64,000 bases of DNA from Thermoanaerobacterales bacterium (GCA_030019475.1 JASEER010000002.1:43346-107345); one strand, 5' to 3'; positions 46,796 to 55,708 are shown, counted from the first letter of the stretch. Made by a program: numbers and translations. Notes: generated by a model not told the origin, from the sequence alone.

Positions 46796-46933
46796 CCCTG
46801 AGAGAAAAGGGAACGTGACACCCCTTAAGGCCAAGGTGATGATCCGGATCAGCCGGGGAACGCTGGCTAACCTGCGGCGAAGCCGCCGTCCCACGATGGG
46901 TTGCCCCCGAATTACTCGGGGGAGGATGTCACA
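46796..46933 (+). ncRNA. Putative omega RNA at the right end of the tnpB element
   Basis: The 138 bases after the tnpB stop are GC-rich and able to fold (GGCGAAGCCGCC and the terminal CCCCCGA/TCGGGGG hairpin). In IS605-type elements this part overlaps the omega RNA scaffold, and the guide is the flanking DNA just beyond the right end, here around 46934 onward. Confidence 0.6.
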
Positions 46934-46970
46934 ATAACAATCACTTTAACACGCCCAGGGAGCACCGAGG

Positions 46971-47549
46971 ATGCTGCAGACCCGCGTCGCCGTCGCCGTG
47001 GCCGACGAGACAGAACGCAAGTCGCTGCGTGACAAGCTGGTTAAGGCCGGTTACCTGGTTATCGCCCAGGTCGGCGAAGCCAAGGAGGCATTGCGGGTCA
47101 CTTTTGAATTTCACCCCGACCTCCTTCTCTTTGACGTCGACCTGCCGGATTTCGGCGGTCTGGCCGTCCCCCAGGTTGTTGAGGAACACCGCGTCGCCCC
47201 GCTGGTGTTTCTTGTTTCCGACCCTCAAGATGTTCTTCGCTATGCCCGGCATCAATGGGTGTTCGGCTACGTGTTGCGTCCTTACACCGATGAGGACCTG
47301 CTGCTGGCGGTGGAGGTCGCCCTGGCCAACTTCCAGCGCCTGGTTCCGTTGGAGCAGGAGAACATCCGGATGAAACGCCAGCTGGAGGGCCGTAAACTCA
47401 TTGAACGGGCGAAGGGTTTATTGATGGAGTACCACGGCTGGTCCGAAAAGGAGGCCTACCGCTTCCTTCAGCGGCAGAGCATGGACTCCGCGCGCAGCCT
47501 GACCCGGGTAGCGCGGGAGATTATCATTGAGCTGGAGCGGCAGGGCTGA
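46971..47549 (+). CDS. ANTAR-domain RNA-binding response regulator (first copy)
   Basis: A 192-residue protein with a receiver domain (phosphoacceptor D55 in LLLFDVDLPDFGG) and a C-terminal ANTAR domain (RKLIERAKGLLMEYHGWSEKEAYRFLQRQSMD). ANTAR proteins bind paired hexaloop hairpins in leaders and prevent termination. The usual lysine of the receiver switch (xKP) is R here (LRPY). It is placed directly before the divergent glnA-like gene, and its likely targets are the seven similar leaders in this window. No partner kinase is seen. Confidence 0.92.
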   Translation: MLQTRVAVAVADETERKSLRDKLVKAGYLVIAQVGEAKEALRVTFEFHPDLLLFDVDLPDFGGLAVPQVVEEHRVAPLVFLVSDPQDVLRYARHQWVFGYVLRPYTDEDLLLAVEVALANFQRLVPLEQENIRMKRQLEGRKLIERAKGLLMEYHGWSEKEAYRFLQRQSMDSARSLTRVAREIIIELERQG

Positions 47550-47585
47550 GTGCACGGTGGACTGACAAATTTCTTCATTAAGGAA

Positions 47586-47614
47586 TTGATTTTTGCCCCG
47601 CCAGGTCTTATAAT
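47586..47614 (+). promoter_or_regulatory. Promoter of the glnA-like gene (47726)
   Basis: TTGATT (47586-47591), 17 bases, TATAAT (47609-47614). It starts 37 bases after the ANTAR gene, so the glnA-like gene has its own transcript and leader. Confidence 0.75.
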
Positions 47615-47628
47615 TGGGGGCAGTTAGT

Positions 47629-47706
47629 GTAAATACTGCGGTTACGGGGCAACGGCGTCCCTTTAAGACCTGTATCTTTAGGTCTTAGAGGGCGTTTTTA
47701 TTTTTT
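47629..47706 (+). promoter_or_regulatory. ANTAR-type antitermination leader, clearest example
   Basis: First hairpin: GTAA(A)T and GTTAC around hexaloop ACTGCG (47629-47645). Second hairpin: GGGGC and GTCCC around hexaloop AACGGC (47646-47661). Both loops have A1 and G4. The second 3' arm overlaps a terminator (47659-47671 with 47680-47692) followed by CGTTTTTATTTTTT. All elements of a dual-hairpin ANTAR target are present. Confidence 0.85.
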
Positions 47707-47725
47707 GGGAGGTCGGGCAGGTCAG

Positions 47726-49051
47726 GTGAAGAAGCTCTTGACTGCGCAAGAGGTCCGGGAACTGGCCCAGGAATACCGTGTAAAATTCGTCCGCCTGCAG
47801 TTTACAGACGTCCTGGGCGACTTCAAGAACGTGGCCATCACCGTCGAGGAGTTGGAGCGGGCCCTGGAAGGCGCGATTCCCTTCGACAGCGCCGCCGTAG
47901 AAGGCTTTGACGGCCACCGGGAAGCCGATATTCTGCTTCATCCGGACCCGTCCACCTTTGTCATTTTCCCCTGGCGCCCGCGCGACGGGGCGGTGGCGCG
48001 CCTCATCTGCGAGGCCCGTACGGCGAGCGGGGAACCCTTCGAGGGCTGTTCGCGCTCCGTCCTCAAGCGTGCCCTCGCGCCCTTGCAGGAGCGCGGCTGG
48101 CGGCTGCTGGTCGGGGTGGAAAGCGAGTTCTTCCTCTTCCATACCGACGGGCAGGGGCGGCCGGAAACCCGCACCCATGACCAGGCCGGGTACTGCGCCC
48201 TTACCCCGCTGGACCTCGGGGAGAACGCCCGCCGGGACATGGTCCTTACCCTGGAGGAGATGGGGATCGAGGTCAAGTCCTCGCACCACGAGATCGCCCC
48301 GGGCCAGCACGAGATCGGCCTGAAGGACGACACCGTCCTGGCTATGGCCGACAAAGTGAGCACTTTCCGCTTTGTCGTGCGCACCGTGGCCCAGCGCCAT
48401 GGCCTTCACGCGACCTTTATGCCCAAACCCCTGACCGGCCAGGCCGGGTCGGGGATGTCCCTCAGCCTGTCCCTCTGGTCCAACGGGAAGAACATGTTTT
48501 ATGACCCCGACGCCCCGCGGTGCTTGAGCCCGCTGGCCTACAACTTCATCGGGGGACTGGTGCGGCATGCGCCGGCCCTGACGGCGATCACCAACCCGCT
48601 GGTCAACTCCTATAAACGGATGCTCCCGGGCCGCATGTCCCCGTTGCTGGCCGGCTGGTCCGACGATAACCGCTGCACCATGTTGCGCGTGCCCGTGCAC
48701 CAAACCGGGGGGGCCCGGATTCTCCTGCGCAGTCCGGATTCGACGGCCAACTTCTACCTGGCGCTTGCCGCCATCACGGCCGCCGGCCTCGACGGGATAA
48801 CAAACGCCATCCCGGCGCCGGAGCCCCTGCCCGATGGGGACGGCGCCACCCTGGCCGCGCAGATCAGGGACTACGGCCTGCCGCGCAACCTGGGCGAGGC
48901 CCTGGACTCCCTGGCGTCCGATGAGGTGATCCGCGGGGTCCTGGGGGAGACGATCTACCAAAGATACACCACCCACAAGCGGGATGAGTGGGAGCGCTTC
49001 CAGCGCCAGGTACATGCCTGGGAGATCGAAGAATACCTGACGAGGTTCTAG
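47726..49051 (+). CDS. Glutamine synthetase-like protein with altered active site
   Basis: A 441-residue GS-family protein, collinear with the type I enzymes, but with key changes. GSGMH is GSGMS (S245, loss of the metal-binding His269 equivalent), the flap PGYEAPV is PGRMSPL (loss of Glu327), and RIELR is RILLR (loss of the Glu357 metal ligand); FDGSS is FDSAA. The substrate and metal residues in GVESEFF and SHHEIAPGQHE remain. Catalysis of the normal reaction is unlikely; a regulatory role or a different ligand is inferred. GTG at 47726 after GGGAGG. Confidence 0.9.
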   Translation: MKKLLTAQEVRELAQEYRVKFVRLQFTDVLGDFKNVAITVEELERALEGAIPFDSAAVEGFDGHREADILLHPDPSTFVIFPWRPRDGAVARLICEARTASGEPFEGCSRSVLKRALAPLQERGWRLLVGVESEFFLFHTDGQGRPETRTHDQAGYCALTPLDLGENARRDMVLTLEEMGIEVKSSHHEIAPGQHEIGLKDDTVLAMADKVSTFRFVVRTVAQRHGLHATFMPKPLTGQAGSGMSLSLSLWSNGKNMFYDPDAPRCLSPLAYNFIGGLVRHAPALTAITNPLVNSYKRMLPGRMSPLLAGWSDDNRCTMLRVPVHQTGGARILLRSPDSTANFYLALAAITAAGLDGITNAIPAPEPLPDGDGATLAAQIRDYGLPRNLGEALDSLASDEVIRGVLGETIYQRYTTHKRDEWERFQRQVHAWEIEEYLTRF

Positions 49052-49226
49052 AGGCGAGACCCGGGGCGTCCGGTGGCACGTTCCGGGAAGCCCTGCCTGG
49101 AAGAACGAGTTATACGGAAAGGGGGTGTTCTTCGCTTAGCTGACTGCCTGGTCAAATAGTTAAGAAGAGAAGAAATATAGAGTTTCTTTTTTCTATTCCA
49201 TGTTTTTTCAGGAGGATGGTAGAATC

Positions 49227-50807
49227 ATGAACTTCAGCGTTGGCACCAATGCCACTGCGGCGACGCAGACCAAGCTGCGCACCGGCAGCAGCCAGTGCCC
49301 CATGAGTGGGATGTGCGTGACCTGCCTGGACGGCTGCGTCGGGTTCTGCGAGGTCGGCAAGTCCGCCGTCCGGGGCAAGGAGGTCCTTTATCCCCAGCCC
49401 TTCGGCAAGACGACCTCGGCGGCCCAGAAGAACTACCCGGTGGACTATTCTCATTTCAGTATCATGGGCACCGCCGTGGGCGCGCACGGCATTGAGGCCG
49501 ATCCCGACAAGGCCATTTTCCCGGCTGTGGACATTACGACGGTGCTGGGGGCGGACAAGGAACTTAAGCTGCGGCTCCCGGTGGTCATCGCGGCCATGGG
49601 CTCCACCAACGTGGCGGCCAACAACTGGGAGCACCTCGCCGCGGGCGCGGCGGTCTGCGGCCTGGGCATTGTCATCGGCGAGAATGTCTGCGCCATGGAC
49701 CCCAACGCCGAGATCAAGGACGAACGCATTGTTCACTCGCCGGCGATGGAGGCCCGGATCCGGGCTTTCACCGACTGGTATAACGGCAAGGAAGGTTTCA
49801 TCGCCGTTCAGGCCAACGTCGAGGACACCCGCCTGGGAGTCCAGGAGTACTGCATGGAGCGTTTCGGCATTGAGGCCGTCGAGCTGAAGTGGGGCCAGGG
49901 CGCCAAGGACATCGGCGGGGAAGTCAAGCTCGACTCCCTGGAGCGGGCTTTGCAGTTAAAGAGCCGCGGCTACATTGTCCTCCCCGACCCGGAGGACCCG
50001 GCTGTGCAGGAGGCCTTTAAGGCCGGAGCTTTCAACGAGTTCGAGCGCCACTCCCGGATCGGGATGGTCGACTATGAATCCTTTATGGAGCGGGTGGAGC
50101 AGCTCCGCCGGGCAGGAGCGAAGTACGTCTTCCTGAAGACCGGCGCCTACCGGCCGGCCGACCTGGCCCGTGCCGTGAAGTACGCCTCCGACGCCCGGCT
50201 GGACCTCCTGACGGTGGACGGTGCCGGCGGGGGCACCGGGATGAGCCCGTGGCGGATGATGAACGAATGGGGTCTGCCGACCCTTTACATCCAGGCCCTC
50301 CTGACGCAGTACTGCGACCGCCTGGCGGTGAAGGGCGCCTACGTTCCGCCGGTGGCCATCGCGGGCGGCCTGACCCTGGAGGACCACATGTTCAAAGGCT
50401 TTGCCCTGAGCGCCCCGTACGTCAAGGCCATCGGCATGGCCCGCTCGCCGCTGGCGGCGGCCATGGTCGGCAAGACCGTCGGCCGTTCGGTGCGGGCGGG
50501 GAAGGTGCCGGCCGAGTACCAGAAGTACGGCGACCAGGTGGAGCAGATCTTCTTCGGGGCCGCCGATCTCAAGAGCAAGCTCGGTGCCGACTTTGACCGC
50601 CTGCCGGTGGGCGCGGTCGGCGTTTACACCTACATGGAGCGCCTGTCCCAGGGCCTGAAGCAGCTTATGTGCGGGGCGCGCAAGTTCGCGCTGCGCCACA
50701 TCGAGCGCGAGGACCTCGCGGCCCTGACGCCGGAAGCGGCGCGGATCACCGGCATTCCTTACATAATGGATGTCGACAGCGAGGAAGTCGACGAAATCCT
50801 GGGCTAA
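49227..50807 (+). CDS. FMN-binding glutamate synthase family protein
   Basis: A 526-residue protein with an N-terminal Cys cluster (CPMSGMCVTCLDGCVGFC) that may bind an Fe-S cluster, then the FMN/Fe-S barrel of glutamate synthase: VVIAAMGSTNVAANNW, KWGQGAKDIGGEVK and LLTVDGAGGGTGMSPWRMMNEWG. It is a second, different version of the synthase domain besides the one at 55705. Sequences at 49140-49226 before it are AT-rich with a TTTCTTTTTTCTATT tract, but I saw no clear ANTAR hairpin. ATG at 49227 follows CAGGAGG. Confidence 0.88.
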   Translation: MNFSVGTNATAATQTKLRTGSSQCPMSGMCVTCLDGCVGFCEVGKSAVRGKEVLYPQPFGKTTSAAQKNYPVDYSHFSIMGTAVGAHGIEADPDKAIFPAVDITTVLGADKELKLRLPVVIAAMGSTNVAANNWEHLAAGAAVCGLGIVIGENVCAMDPNAEIKDERIVHSPAMEARIRAFTDWYNGKEGFIAVQANVEDTRLGVQEYCMERFGIEAVELKWGQGAKDIGGEVKLDSLERALQLKSRGYIVLPDPEDPAVQEAFKAGAFNEFERHSRIGMVDYESFMERVEQLRRAGAKYVFLKTGAYRPADLARAVKYASDARLDLLTVDGAGGGTGMSPWRMMNEWGLPTLYIQALLTQYCDRLAVKGAYVPPVAIAGGLTLEDHMFKGFALSAPYVKAIGMARSPLAAAMVGKTVGRSVRAGKVPAEYQKYGDQVEQIFFGAADLKSKLGADFDRLPVGAVGVYTYMERLSQGLKQLMCGARKFALRHIEREDLAALTPEAARITGIPYIMDVDSEEVDEILG

Positions 50808-50872
50808 AAGCGCCCATAACAGTGGCTAGTGCTTGCATAATGTATACTTTTATTGGTGCAAGGCAAAACCCC

Positions 50873-50901
50873 TTGCTCTTTGGTCAGTTGACACGTATAC
50901 T
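50873..50901 (+). promoter_or_regulatory. Promoter of the second ANTAR gene
   Basis: TTGCTC (50873-50878), 17 bases, TATACT (50896-50901). An alternative -35, TTGACA at 50889-50894, is too close to this -10 box. Confidence 0.55.
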
Positions 50902-50923
50902 GTAAAAGTAACTCACAAAAGCT

Positions 50924-50996
50924 GGACACAACGGTGTGTCCGGAGCGGCAATGGTGCCCTCTTCGGCCTTCACAGGCCGGCGGGGGCATTTTTGCT
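50924..50996 (+). promoter_or_regulatory. ANTAR-type antitermination leader of the second ANTAR gene
   Basis: GGACAC, hexaloop AACGGT, GTGTCC (50924-50941); then GGC, hexaloop AATGGT, GCC (50947-50958); both loops have A1 and G4. The second hairpin overlaps a terminator built from TGCCC with GGGCA and an inner CGGCC/GGCCG stem (50955-50988), followed by TTTTTTG. The gene would thus control its own readthrough. Confidence 0.82.
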
Positions 50997-51042
50997 TGAA
51001 CGGCACCGCGGCCGTCTATACTCTGAACAGGAGGTAGGCCTT

Positions 51043-51627
51043 GTGCCGAGGCAGCAGCGAGTAGTCGTTATTGACCCTGACGCACACTGGCGCCAGCACG
51101 TGAAGGCAATGCTTGTCAAGGCCGATTTCCTGGTCATCGGGGAAGCGGAGGACGGCATCACCGCCTTGAAGCTCATCCGCTCCCGACAGCCCGACCTGGT
51201 GGTGACCGAGGCCTTTCTGTCCGGGATGGGCGGCCTGGAACTGGCGCGCATTGTTCACGACGATAAGCTGGCACCGGTGGTCATCACCTGCGCGACCTAC
51301 GACCAGTCCACCTTGGGAAAAGCGGTCGAGGCCCAGGCGCAGGGGTTTCTGGTCAAGCCACTCGACGAGGCCACCGTCATCCCGGCGGTGGAAATCGCGC
51401 TGGCCAACTACAGGGAACGGATGCGCCTGGAGGCCGAGGTCAGCGCCCTGAAGGACAGCCTCGAGACGCGGAAGATTATCGAGCGGGCCAAGGGCATCCT
51501 GATGCAGACCATGGGGCTCTCGGAGAACGAAGCCTTCCGCCGGATGCAGAAACAAAGCATGAACAAACGCATCTCGATGCGCGCCGTGGCCGAGGCCATC
51601 ATCCTCGCCCACAATATCGGATTCTAG
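51043..51627 (+). CDS. ANTAR-domain regulator with pseudo-receiver (second copy)
   Basis: A 194-residue protein. The receiver keeps the acidic pair (D11, D13), VVITCA and the lysine in LVKPL, but the phosphoacceptor Asp is E56 (PDLVVTEAFLSGMGG), a natural phosphomimic. The ANTAR domain is intact (TRKIIERAKGILMQTMGLSENEAFRRMQKQSM). It may be constitutively active or respond to protein partners such as PII or GS rather than to phosphorylation. GTG at 51043 follows AGGAGGT. It precedes a canonical glnA. Confidence 0.92.
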   Translation: MPRQQRVVVIDPDAHWRQHVKAMLVKADFLVIGEAEDGITALKLIRSRQPDLVVTEAFLSGMGGLELARIVHDDKLAPVVITCATYDQSTLGKAVEAQAQGFLVKPLDEATVIPAVEIALANYRERMRLEAEVSALKDSLETRKIIERAKGILMQTMGLSENEAFRRMQKQSMNKRISMRAVAEAIILAHNIGF

Positions 51628-51655
51628 GATCACAAACCTATACAGTAACCCTGGC

Positions 51656-51735
51656 GGACACAAGGACGTATCCTCCAGGATGGCAATGGGGCCTTTGAAG
51701 CGGGTAGTGTATACCCCTTTGAAGGCCTGCCTTTT
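51656..51735 (+). promoter_or_regulatory. ANTAR-type antitermination leader of glnA (51789)
   Basis: GGACAC/GTATCC with one C-A mismatch around hexaloop AAGGAC (51656-51673), then GGC, hexaloop AATGGG, GCC (51682-51693); both loops have A1 and G4. A terminator follows: GGCCTT with AAGGCC (51690-51695, 51722-51727) and inner GGGTA/TACCC, then TGCCTTTT. It lies right after the second ANTAR gene, so readthrough from that gene is also controlled. Confidence 0.78.
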
Positions 51736-51788
51736 CCCGGGGCGCTTTCAGGAGGCGAAATCAAGTAAGAAAGAGGGGTTTTGCGGCT

Positions 51789-53120
51789 ATGGAACAGACG
51801 ACCAAACAGGAGATCCTGGAGAAATGCCGCCAGCTTGGGGTCAAGTTCATCCGCCTGCAGTTCACGGACATTATGGGTGTCCTGAAGAACGTGGCCATCC
51901 CCCTGGAACAGCTCGACAAGGCCCTGGACGGGGAGTTGATGTTCGACGGCTCGTCGATCCACGGGTTCGCCCGGATCGAGGAGTCGGACATGTACCTGCG
52001 GCCCGACCCCCGGTCCTTCGCCATCTTCCCCTGGCGTCCCAGGGACGGCGCGGTGGCGCGCTTGATCTGTGACGTCTATAACCCGGACGGCAGTCCCTTC
52101 GCGGGCTGTCCCCGGCAGTGCCTGCGGCGGATCCTGGCCGAGGCGCGGAAGATGGGTTACTCGATGCAGGTCGGTCCGGAGATGGAGTTCTTCCTCTTCC
52201 ACGTGGACCCGGATGGGCGCCCGCTGCTTGAAACCCAGGATAAGGCCGGTTATTTCGATCTTTCCCCGGTGGACAGGGGCGAAAACGCCCGCCGGGAAAT
52301 GGTGATGTCTCTGGAAGAAATGGGTTTTGAGATCGAGGCCTCCCACCACGAAGTGGCGCCGGGCCAGCATGAGATCGACTTCAAACACTCCGACGCCATC
52401 GACGTGGCGGACAAAGTGGTGACCTTCAAGTTCGTCGTGCGCACTCTCGCCCAGCGGCACGGGCTGCATGCCACCTTCATGCCGAAGCCGATCTTCGGTA
52501 TCAACGGCTCGGGAATGCACGTCAACATGTCGTTGGCCAAAGGGGGGCGGAACGCCTTCTTCGATCCGGGGGCGCCCGACCAGTTGAGCAAGGATCTGCT
52601 TTACTTCGTGGGCGGTTTGTTGAAGCACGCGCGCGGCATGGCTGCGCTGACGAACTCCACCGTGAACTCGTACAAGCGCCTGGTACCCGGCTACGAGGCC
52701 CCGGTTTACCTGGCCTGGGCGCAGGGCAACCGGAGCGCCTTGATCCGTATTCCCGCCAAGCGCGGCGGTTCCACCCGGGTCGAGCTGCGCAATCCCGACC
52801 CGGCCTGCAATCCCTACCTGGCCTTTGCCGCCGCCCTGGCCGCCGGGCTCGATGGGATCAAGAACAAGATCGAGCCGCCGGAGAAGTTGGGGGTGGACAT
52901 CTATCACCTGACGCCCGAGCAGCGCGCCGCGATGGGGGTGGCCAGCCTGCCGGGCAGCCTGGCCGAGGCCCTCGATGAACTGAGCCGGGACGAGGTGATC
53001 AAGGCCGCTCTGGGCGAACACATCTATACGAAGTTTATAGAACTGAAGCGGCAAGAGTGGGACGCCTACCGGGTCCAGGTCCACCCATGGGAGATAGCGG
53101 AGTATCTGGAGAGATTCTAG
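51789..53120 (+). CDS. glnA: Glutamine synthetase, type I alpha form
   Basis: A 443-residue GlnA with complete active site: [72 protein letters not shown] and RVELRNPDP. The arginine in GFARIEE marks the GSI-alpha type that is feedback-regulated and, in Bacillus, acts with GlnR. It lacks the adenylylation region of the 474-residue form. It follows the second ANTAR gene. Confidence 0.95.
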   Translation: MEQTTKQEILEKCRQLGVKFIRLQFTDIMGVLKNVAIPLEQLDKALDGELMFDGSSIHGFARIEESDMYLRPDPRSFAIFPWRPRDGAVARLICDVYNPDGSPFAGCPRQCLRRILAEARKMGYSMQVGPEMEFFLFHVDPDGRPLLETQDKAGYFDLSPVDRGENARREMVMSLEEMGFEIEASHHEVAPGQHEIDFKHSDAIDVADKVVTFKFVVRTLAQRHGLHATFMPKPIFGINGSGMHVNMSLAKGGRNAFFDPGAPDQLSKDLLYFVGGLLKHARGMAALTNSTVNSYKRLVPGYEAPVYLAWAQGNRSALIRIPAKRGGSTRVELRNPDPACNPYLAFAAALAAGLDGIKNKIEPPEKLGVDIYHLTPEQRAAMGVASLPGSLAEALDELSRDEVIKAALGEHIYTKFIELKRQEWDAYRVQVHPWEIAEYLERF

Positions 53121-53129
53121 GTTCAAAGA

Positions 53130-53206
53130 GATGGTGGCGGGGAACCCCGCATTACCATCCTCCTGGTCCTCGCCGGGGACGGTGGTCCCCGGTGAGGACT
53201 CTTCTT
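53130..53206 (+). terminator. Two hairpins between glnA genes
   Basis: The first is GATGGT...ACCATC enclosing GCGGGG/CCCCGC with only AA between, right after the glnA stop. The second is a 14-bp stem (53166-53179 with 53186-53199, one G-T pair) followed by TCTTCTT. The six-base loop CGGTGG does not fit A1/G4, so it is not counted as an ANTAR target. Confidence 0.6.
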
Positions 53207-53246
53207 CACCCGTGAAGACGGCCAGCCTTTGAGGAGGCGATGTCAA

Positions 53247-54581
53247 GTGCCGATGAAGCCCCAAAAGGCCGAGGATGTGCAAGAGCTTGTAAAGGATCTG
53301 GGGATAAAGTTCATCCGGCTGCAATTCACCGATCCGGACGGCGTGCTGAAGAACGTGGCCATCACCGCCGAGCAGCTGGAAAAGGCCCTGGGCGGCGAGT
53401 TCATGTTCGACGGTTCGTCCATCGAGGGTTTCGCCCGCATCGAGGAGTCGGATATGTACCTTGTACCGGATCCGGCCACTTTCGCCGTCTTCCCCTGGCG
53501 CCCGCGTAACGGAGGGGTGGCCCGCCTGATCTGTGATGTTTACCTTCCGGACGGCAAACCCTTCCCCGGCGATCCGCGGCAGGTGTTGCGGCGGATGACG
53601 GCCCAGGCCGCGGAGTTGGGTTACCGGTTCATGGTCGGGGCGGAGGCGGAGTTCTTCCTTTTTCACCTGGACGCTGCCGGGCGACCGACCCTGACCACGC
53701 ACGACGGGGCCGGCTACTTTGACCTTACCCCGGCGGACCTGGGTGAAAACGCCCGCCGGGAGATCATCATTACCCTGGAACAGATGGGTTTTGAGGTTGA
53801 GGCGTCCCACCACGAGGTTGCCCCGGGCCAGCACGAGATCCGTATCCGTTACGATGAGGCCCTGGCCATGGCCGACAAGATCGTCACCTTCCGCCTGGTG
53901 GTCCGGGCGGTCGCCCAGCGGCACGGCCTGCATGCCACCTTTATGCCGAAACCTCTCTCCGGCGCGGCGGGTTCCGGCATGCACATCAGCCAGTCTCTGT
54001 TCCGGGGCGGGCAAAACGTTTTCCACGATCCTTACGCGCCGGATGAGTTGAGCCGTCAAGCCCTGCACTACCTGGGAGGCCTTCTCCGGCACGCCCGTGG
54101 ATTCACGGCGGTCACTAACCCGCTGACTAACTCGTATAAGAGGCTGGTGCCGGAGTTCGAGGCCCCCACGTGTGTCACCTGGGCCTTCGAAAACCGGAGT
54201 CCCCTGGTGCGGGTGCCGGCCCCACGGGGCGAATTGACCAGGCTGGAACTTCGCAGTCCCGACCCGTGCTGCAACCCCTACCTGGCGCTGGCCGTTGTCC
54301 TTGCCGCCGGGCTTGATGGTCTGAACGGGGAGACGATGCCGCCGCCCTGTGAAGAAAACCTATGCGCTTTCAATGACGCCGCGCTCCGGGAACGGGGGAT
54401 CGAACGCCTGCCGGAAGACCTCCGGGAGGCACTGGATCTGATGCGGCAGGATCCCCTGGTCCGTGACGTCCTCGGCGAACATATCTACAGCCGGTTTCTA
54501 GCCGCCCGGGAGGCGGAATGGAACCGTTACCGGATACAGGTTCATCCCTGGGAGCAGCGGGAGTATCTTACCAAATTCTAA
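53247..54581 (+). CDS. glnA: Glutamine synthetase, type I alpha form (paralogue)
   Basis: A 444-residue GlnA with [63 protein letters not shown] and RLELRSPDP: all key catalytic residues are present, but the loops around the active site differ from the copy at 51789 (GRNAFFD versus GQNVFHD, PEFEAPT versus PGYEAPV). The GTG at 53247 follows GAGGAGG; ATG at 53253 is possible. It starts an operon with the glutamate synthase subunits. Confidence 0.93.
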   Translation: MPMKPQKAEDVQELVKDLGIKFIRLQFTDPDGVLKNVAITAEQLEKALGGEFMFDGSSIEGFARIEESDMYLVPDPATFAVFPWRPRNGGVARLICDVYLPDGKPFPGDPRQVLRRMTAQAAELGYRFMVGAEAEFFLFHLDAAGRPTLTTHDGAGYFDLTPADLGENARREIIITLEQMGFEVEASHHEVAPGQHEIRIRYDEALAMADKIVTFRLVVRAVAQRHGLHATFMPKPLSGAAGSGMHISQSLFRGGQNVFHDPYAPDELSRQALHYLGGLLRHARGFTAVTNPLTNSYKRLVPEFEAPTCVTWAFENRSPLVRVPAPRGELTRLELRSPDPCCNPYLALAVVLAAGLDGLNGETMPPPCEENLCAFNDAALRERGIERLPEDLREALDLMRQDPLVRDVLGEHIYSRFLAAREAEWNRYRIQVHPWEQREYLTKF

Positions 54582-54604
54582 GGGTGGGGGGAGAGAAGAG
54601 ATTT

Positions 54605-55708
54605 ATGCAGACACTGCGCGAAGGGAAGGTCCGTATCCCGTCAGGCTGCGCGGTCAGCGCCATCCTGAACGTACAGGGACAACGGATCAACGGCGAAGCC
54701 ATCGCCCGCTCCATCGCCTGCATGCATGAGCGCTCCAACGGCCTGGGCGGGGGGTTCGCGGCCTACGGCATCTACCCCGAGTTCGCGGACCTGTATGCCC
54801 TGCACGTCCTGTGCGAAACGGAGCAGGCGCGGCTTGAGGCGGAAACTTACATTAACCGCGACTTTGAAGTCCACCGGGCGGAACCCATCCCCACCCGGCA
54901 GGTGCCGGCCATTACCGACCCGCCGATTCTGTGGCGCTATTTCGTGGCGGCAAAGGAAGGCCGCGTGGAACAGGAAGGGGCGGCGGACGACCGGGACTTT
55001 GTGGCCCGCTTCGTGATGCGGGTTAACAACCGGGTGCCGGGCGCCTTCATCGTGTCCTCGGGTAAGAACATGGGCGTTTTCAAGGGCGTCGGCTTCCCGG
55101 AGGACATAGCCCGTTTCTACCGCCTGAATGAATATGAAGCCTACATGTGGACGGCGCACGGACGCTTCCCGACCAACACACCCGGCTGGTGGGGCGGCGC
55201 CCATCCCTTCAATCTCCTGGACTGGTCGGTGGTGCACAACGGAGAGGTTTCGTCCTACGGGACCAACCGGCGCTACGTGGAGATGTTCGGCTACCGCCTG
55301 GAACTGCAGACCGACACCGAGGTCGTGGCTTATCTCTTCGACCTCCTGCACCGGCGGCAGGGCCTGCCGTTGTCCCTGGTATGCCGTGCTCTGGCCTCTC
55401 CCTTCTGGCAGGAAATTGACCGCATGCCCCCGGACGAGAGGGAACTCTTCACCGCGCTGCGGCAGGTCTACGGTCCGGCCCTGATCAACGGCCCTTTCAG
55501 TTTCATCGTCTCGCACAGCCGGGGGATGATCGGGCTGAACGACCGCATCAAGCTTCGCCCCCTGATATACGCGCGGAAGGGTGATTTCGTGCTGATGGCC
55601 AGCGAGCAAAGCGCCCTGTGCGACATCCTGGGAGAGCCGGACGAGGTCCGCGCCGTGTGGGGCGGAGAACCGATTATCGTTGAACTGCAAGGAGGCGTTG
55701 CTCAATGA
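54605..55708 (+). CDS. Class II glutaminase subunit of split glutamate synthase
   Basis: A 367-residue Ntn-type glutaminase: IPSGCAVSAILNVQGQRINGE, FAAYGIYPEFADLYALHV, GWWGGAHPFNLLDWSVVHNGEVSSYGTNRRYVEMFG and TDTEVVAYLFDLL. Equivalent to the amidotransferase domain of GltB, as in archaeal split enzymes. The nucleophile must be N-terminal, yet the candidate Cys is residue 15, so removal of a short leader (MQTLREGKVRIPSG) is predicted. ATG at 54605; overlaps the next gene by four bases. Confidence 0.88.
   Translation: MQTLREGKVRIPSGCAVSAILNVQGQRINGEAIARSIACMHERSNGLGGGFAAYGIYPEFADLYALHVLCETEQARLEAETYINRDFEVHRAEPIPTRQVPAITDPPILWRYFVAAKEGRVEQEGAADDRDFVARFVMRVNNRVPGAFIVSSGKNMGVFKGVGFPEDIARFYRLNEYEAYMWTAHGRFPTNTPGWWGGAHPFNLLDWSVVHNGEVSSYGTNRRYVEMFGYRLELQTDTEVVAYLFDLLHRRQGLPLSLVCRALASPFWQEIDRMPPDERELFTALRQVYGPALINGPFSFIVSHSRGMIGLNDRIKLRPLIYARKGDFVLMASEQSALCDILGEPDEVRAVWGGEPIIVELQGGVAQ

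Larger units (their letters stand above)
45600..46933 (+). mobile_element. IS200/IS605-like element carrying only tnpB
   Basis: The segment holds one intact tnpB and no tnpA. A hairpin-forming region near 45610-45640 (GGATGAA with TTTCATCC) may mark the left end; the right end has a strong hairpin CCCCCGA/TCGGGGG (46904-46922) followed by GGATGTCAC. It sits between the MFS gene and the first ANTAR gene. The exact boundaries are not proven. Movement would need a TnpA supplied from elsewhere. Confidence 0.75.

Noticed and set aside
53130..53246. An ANTAR leader for glnA (53247)
   Set aside because: The hairpin loops are CGGTGG and AA, without A1/G4, although the second hairpin is followed by a weak T-tract.
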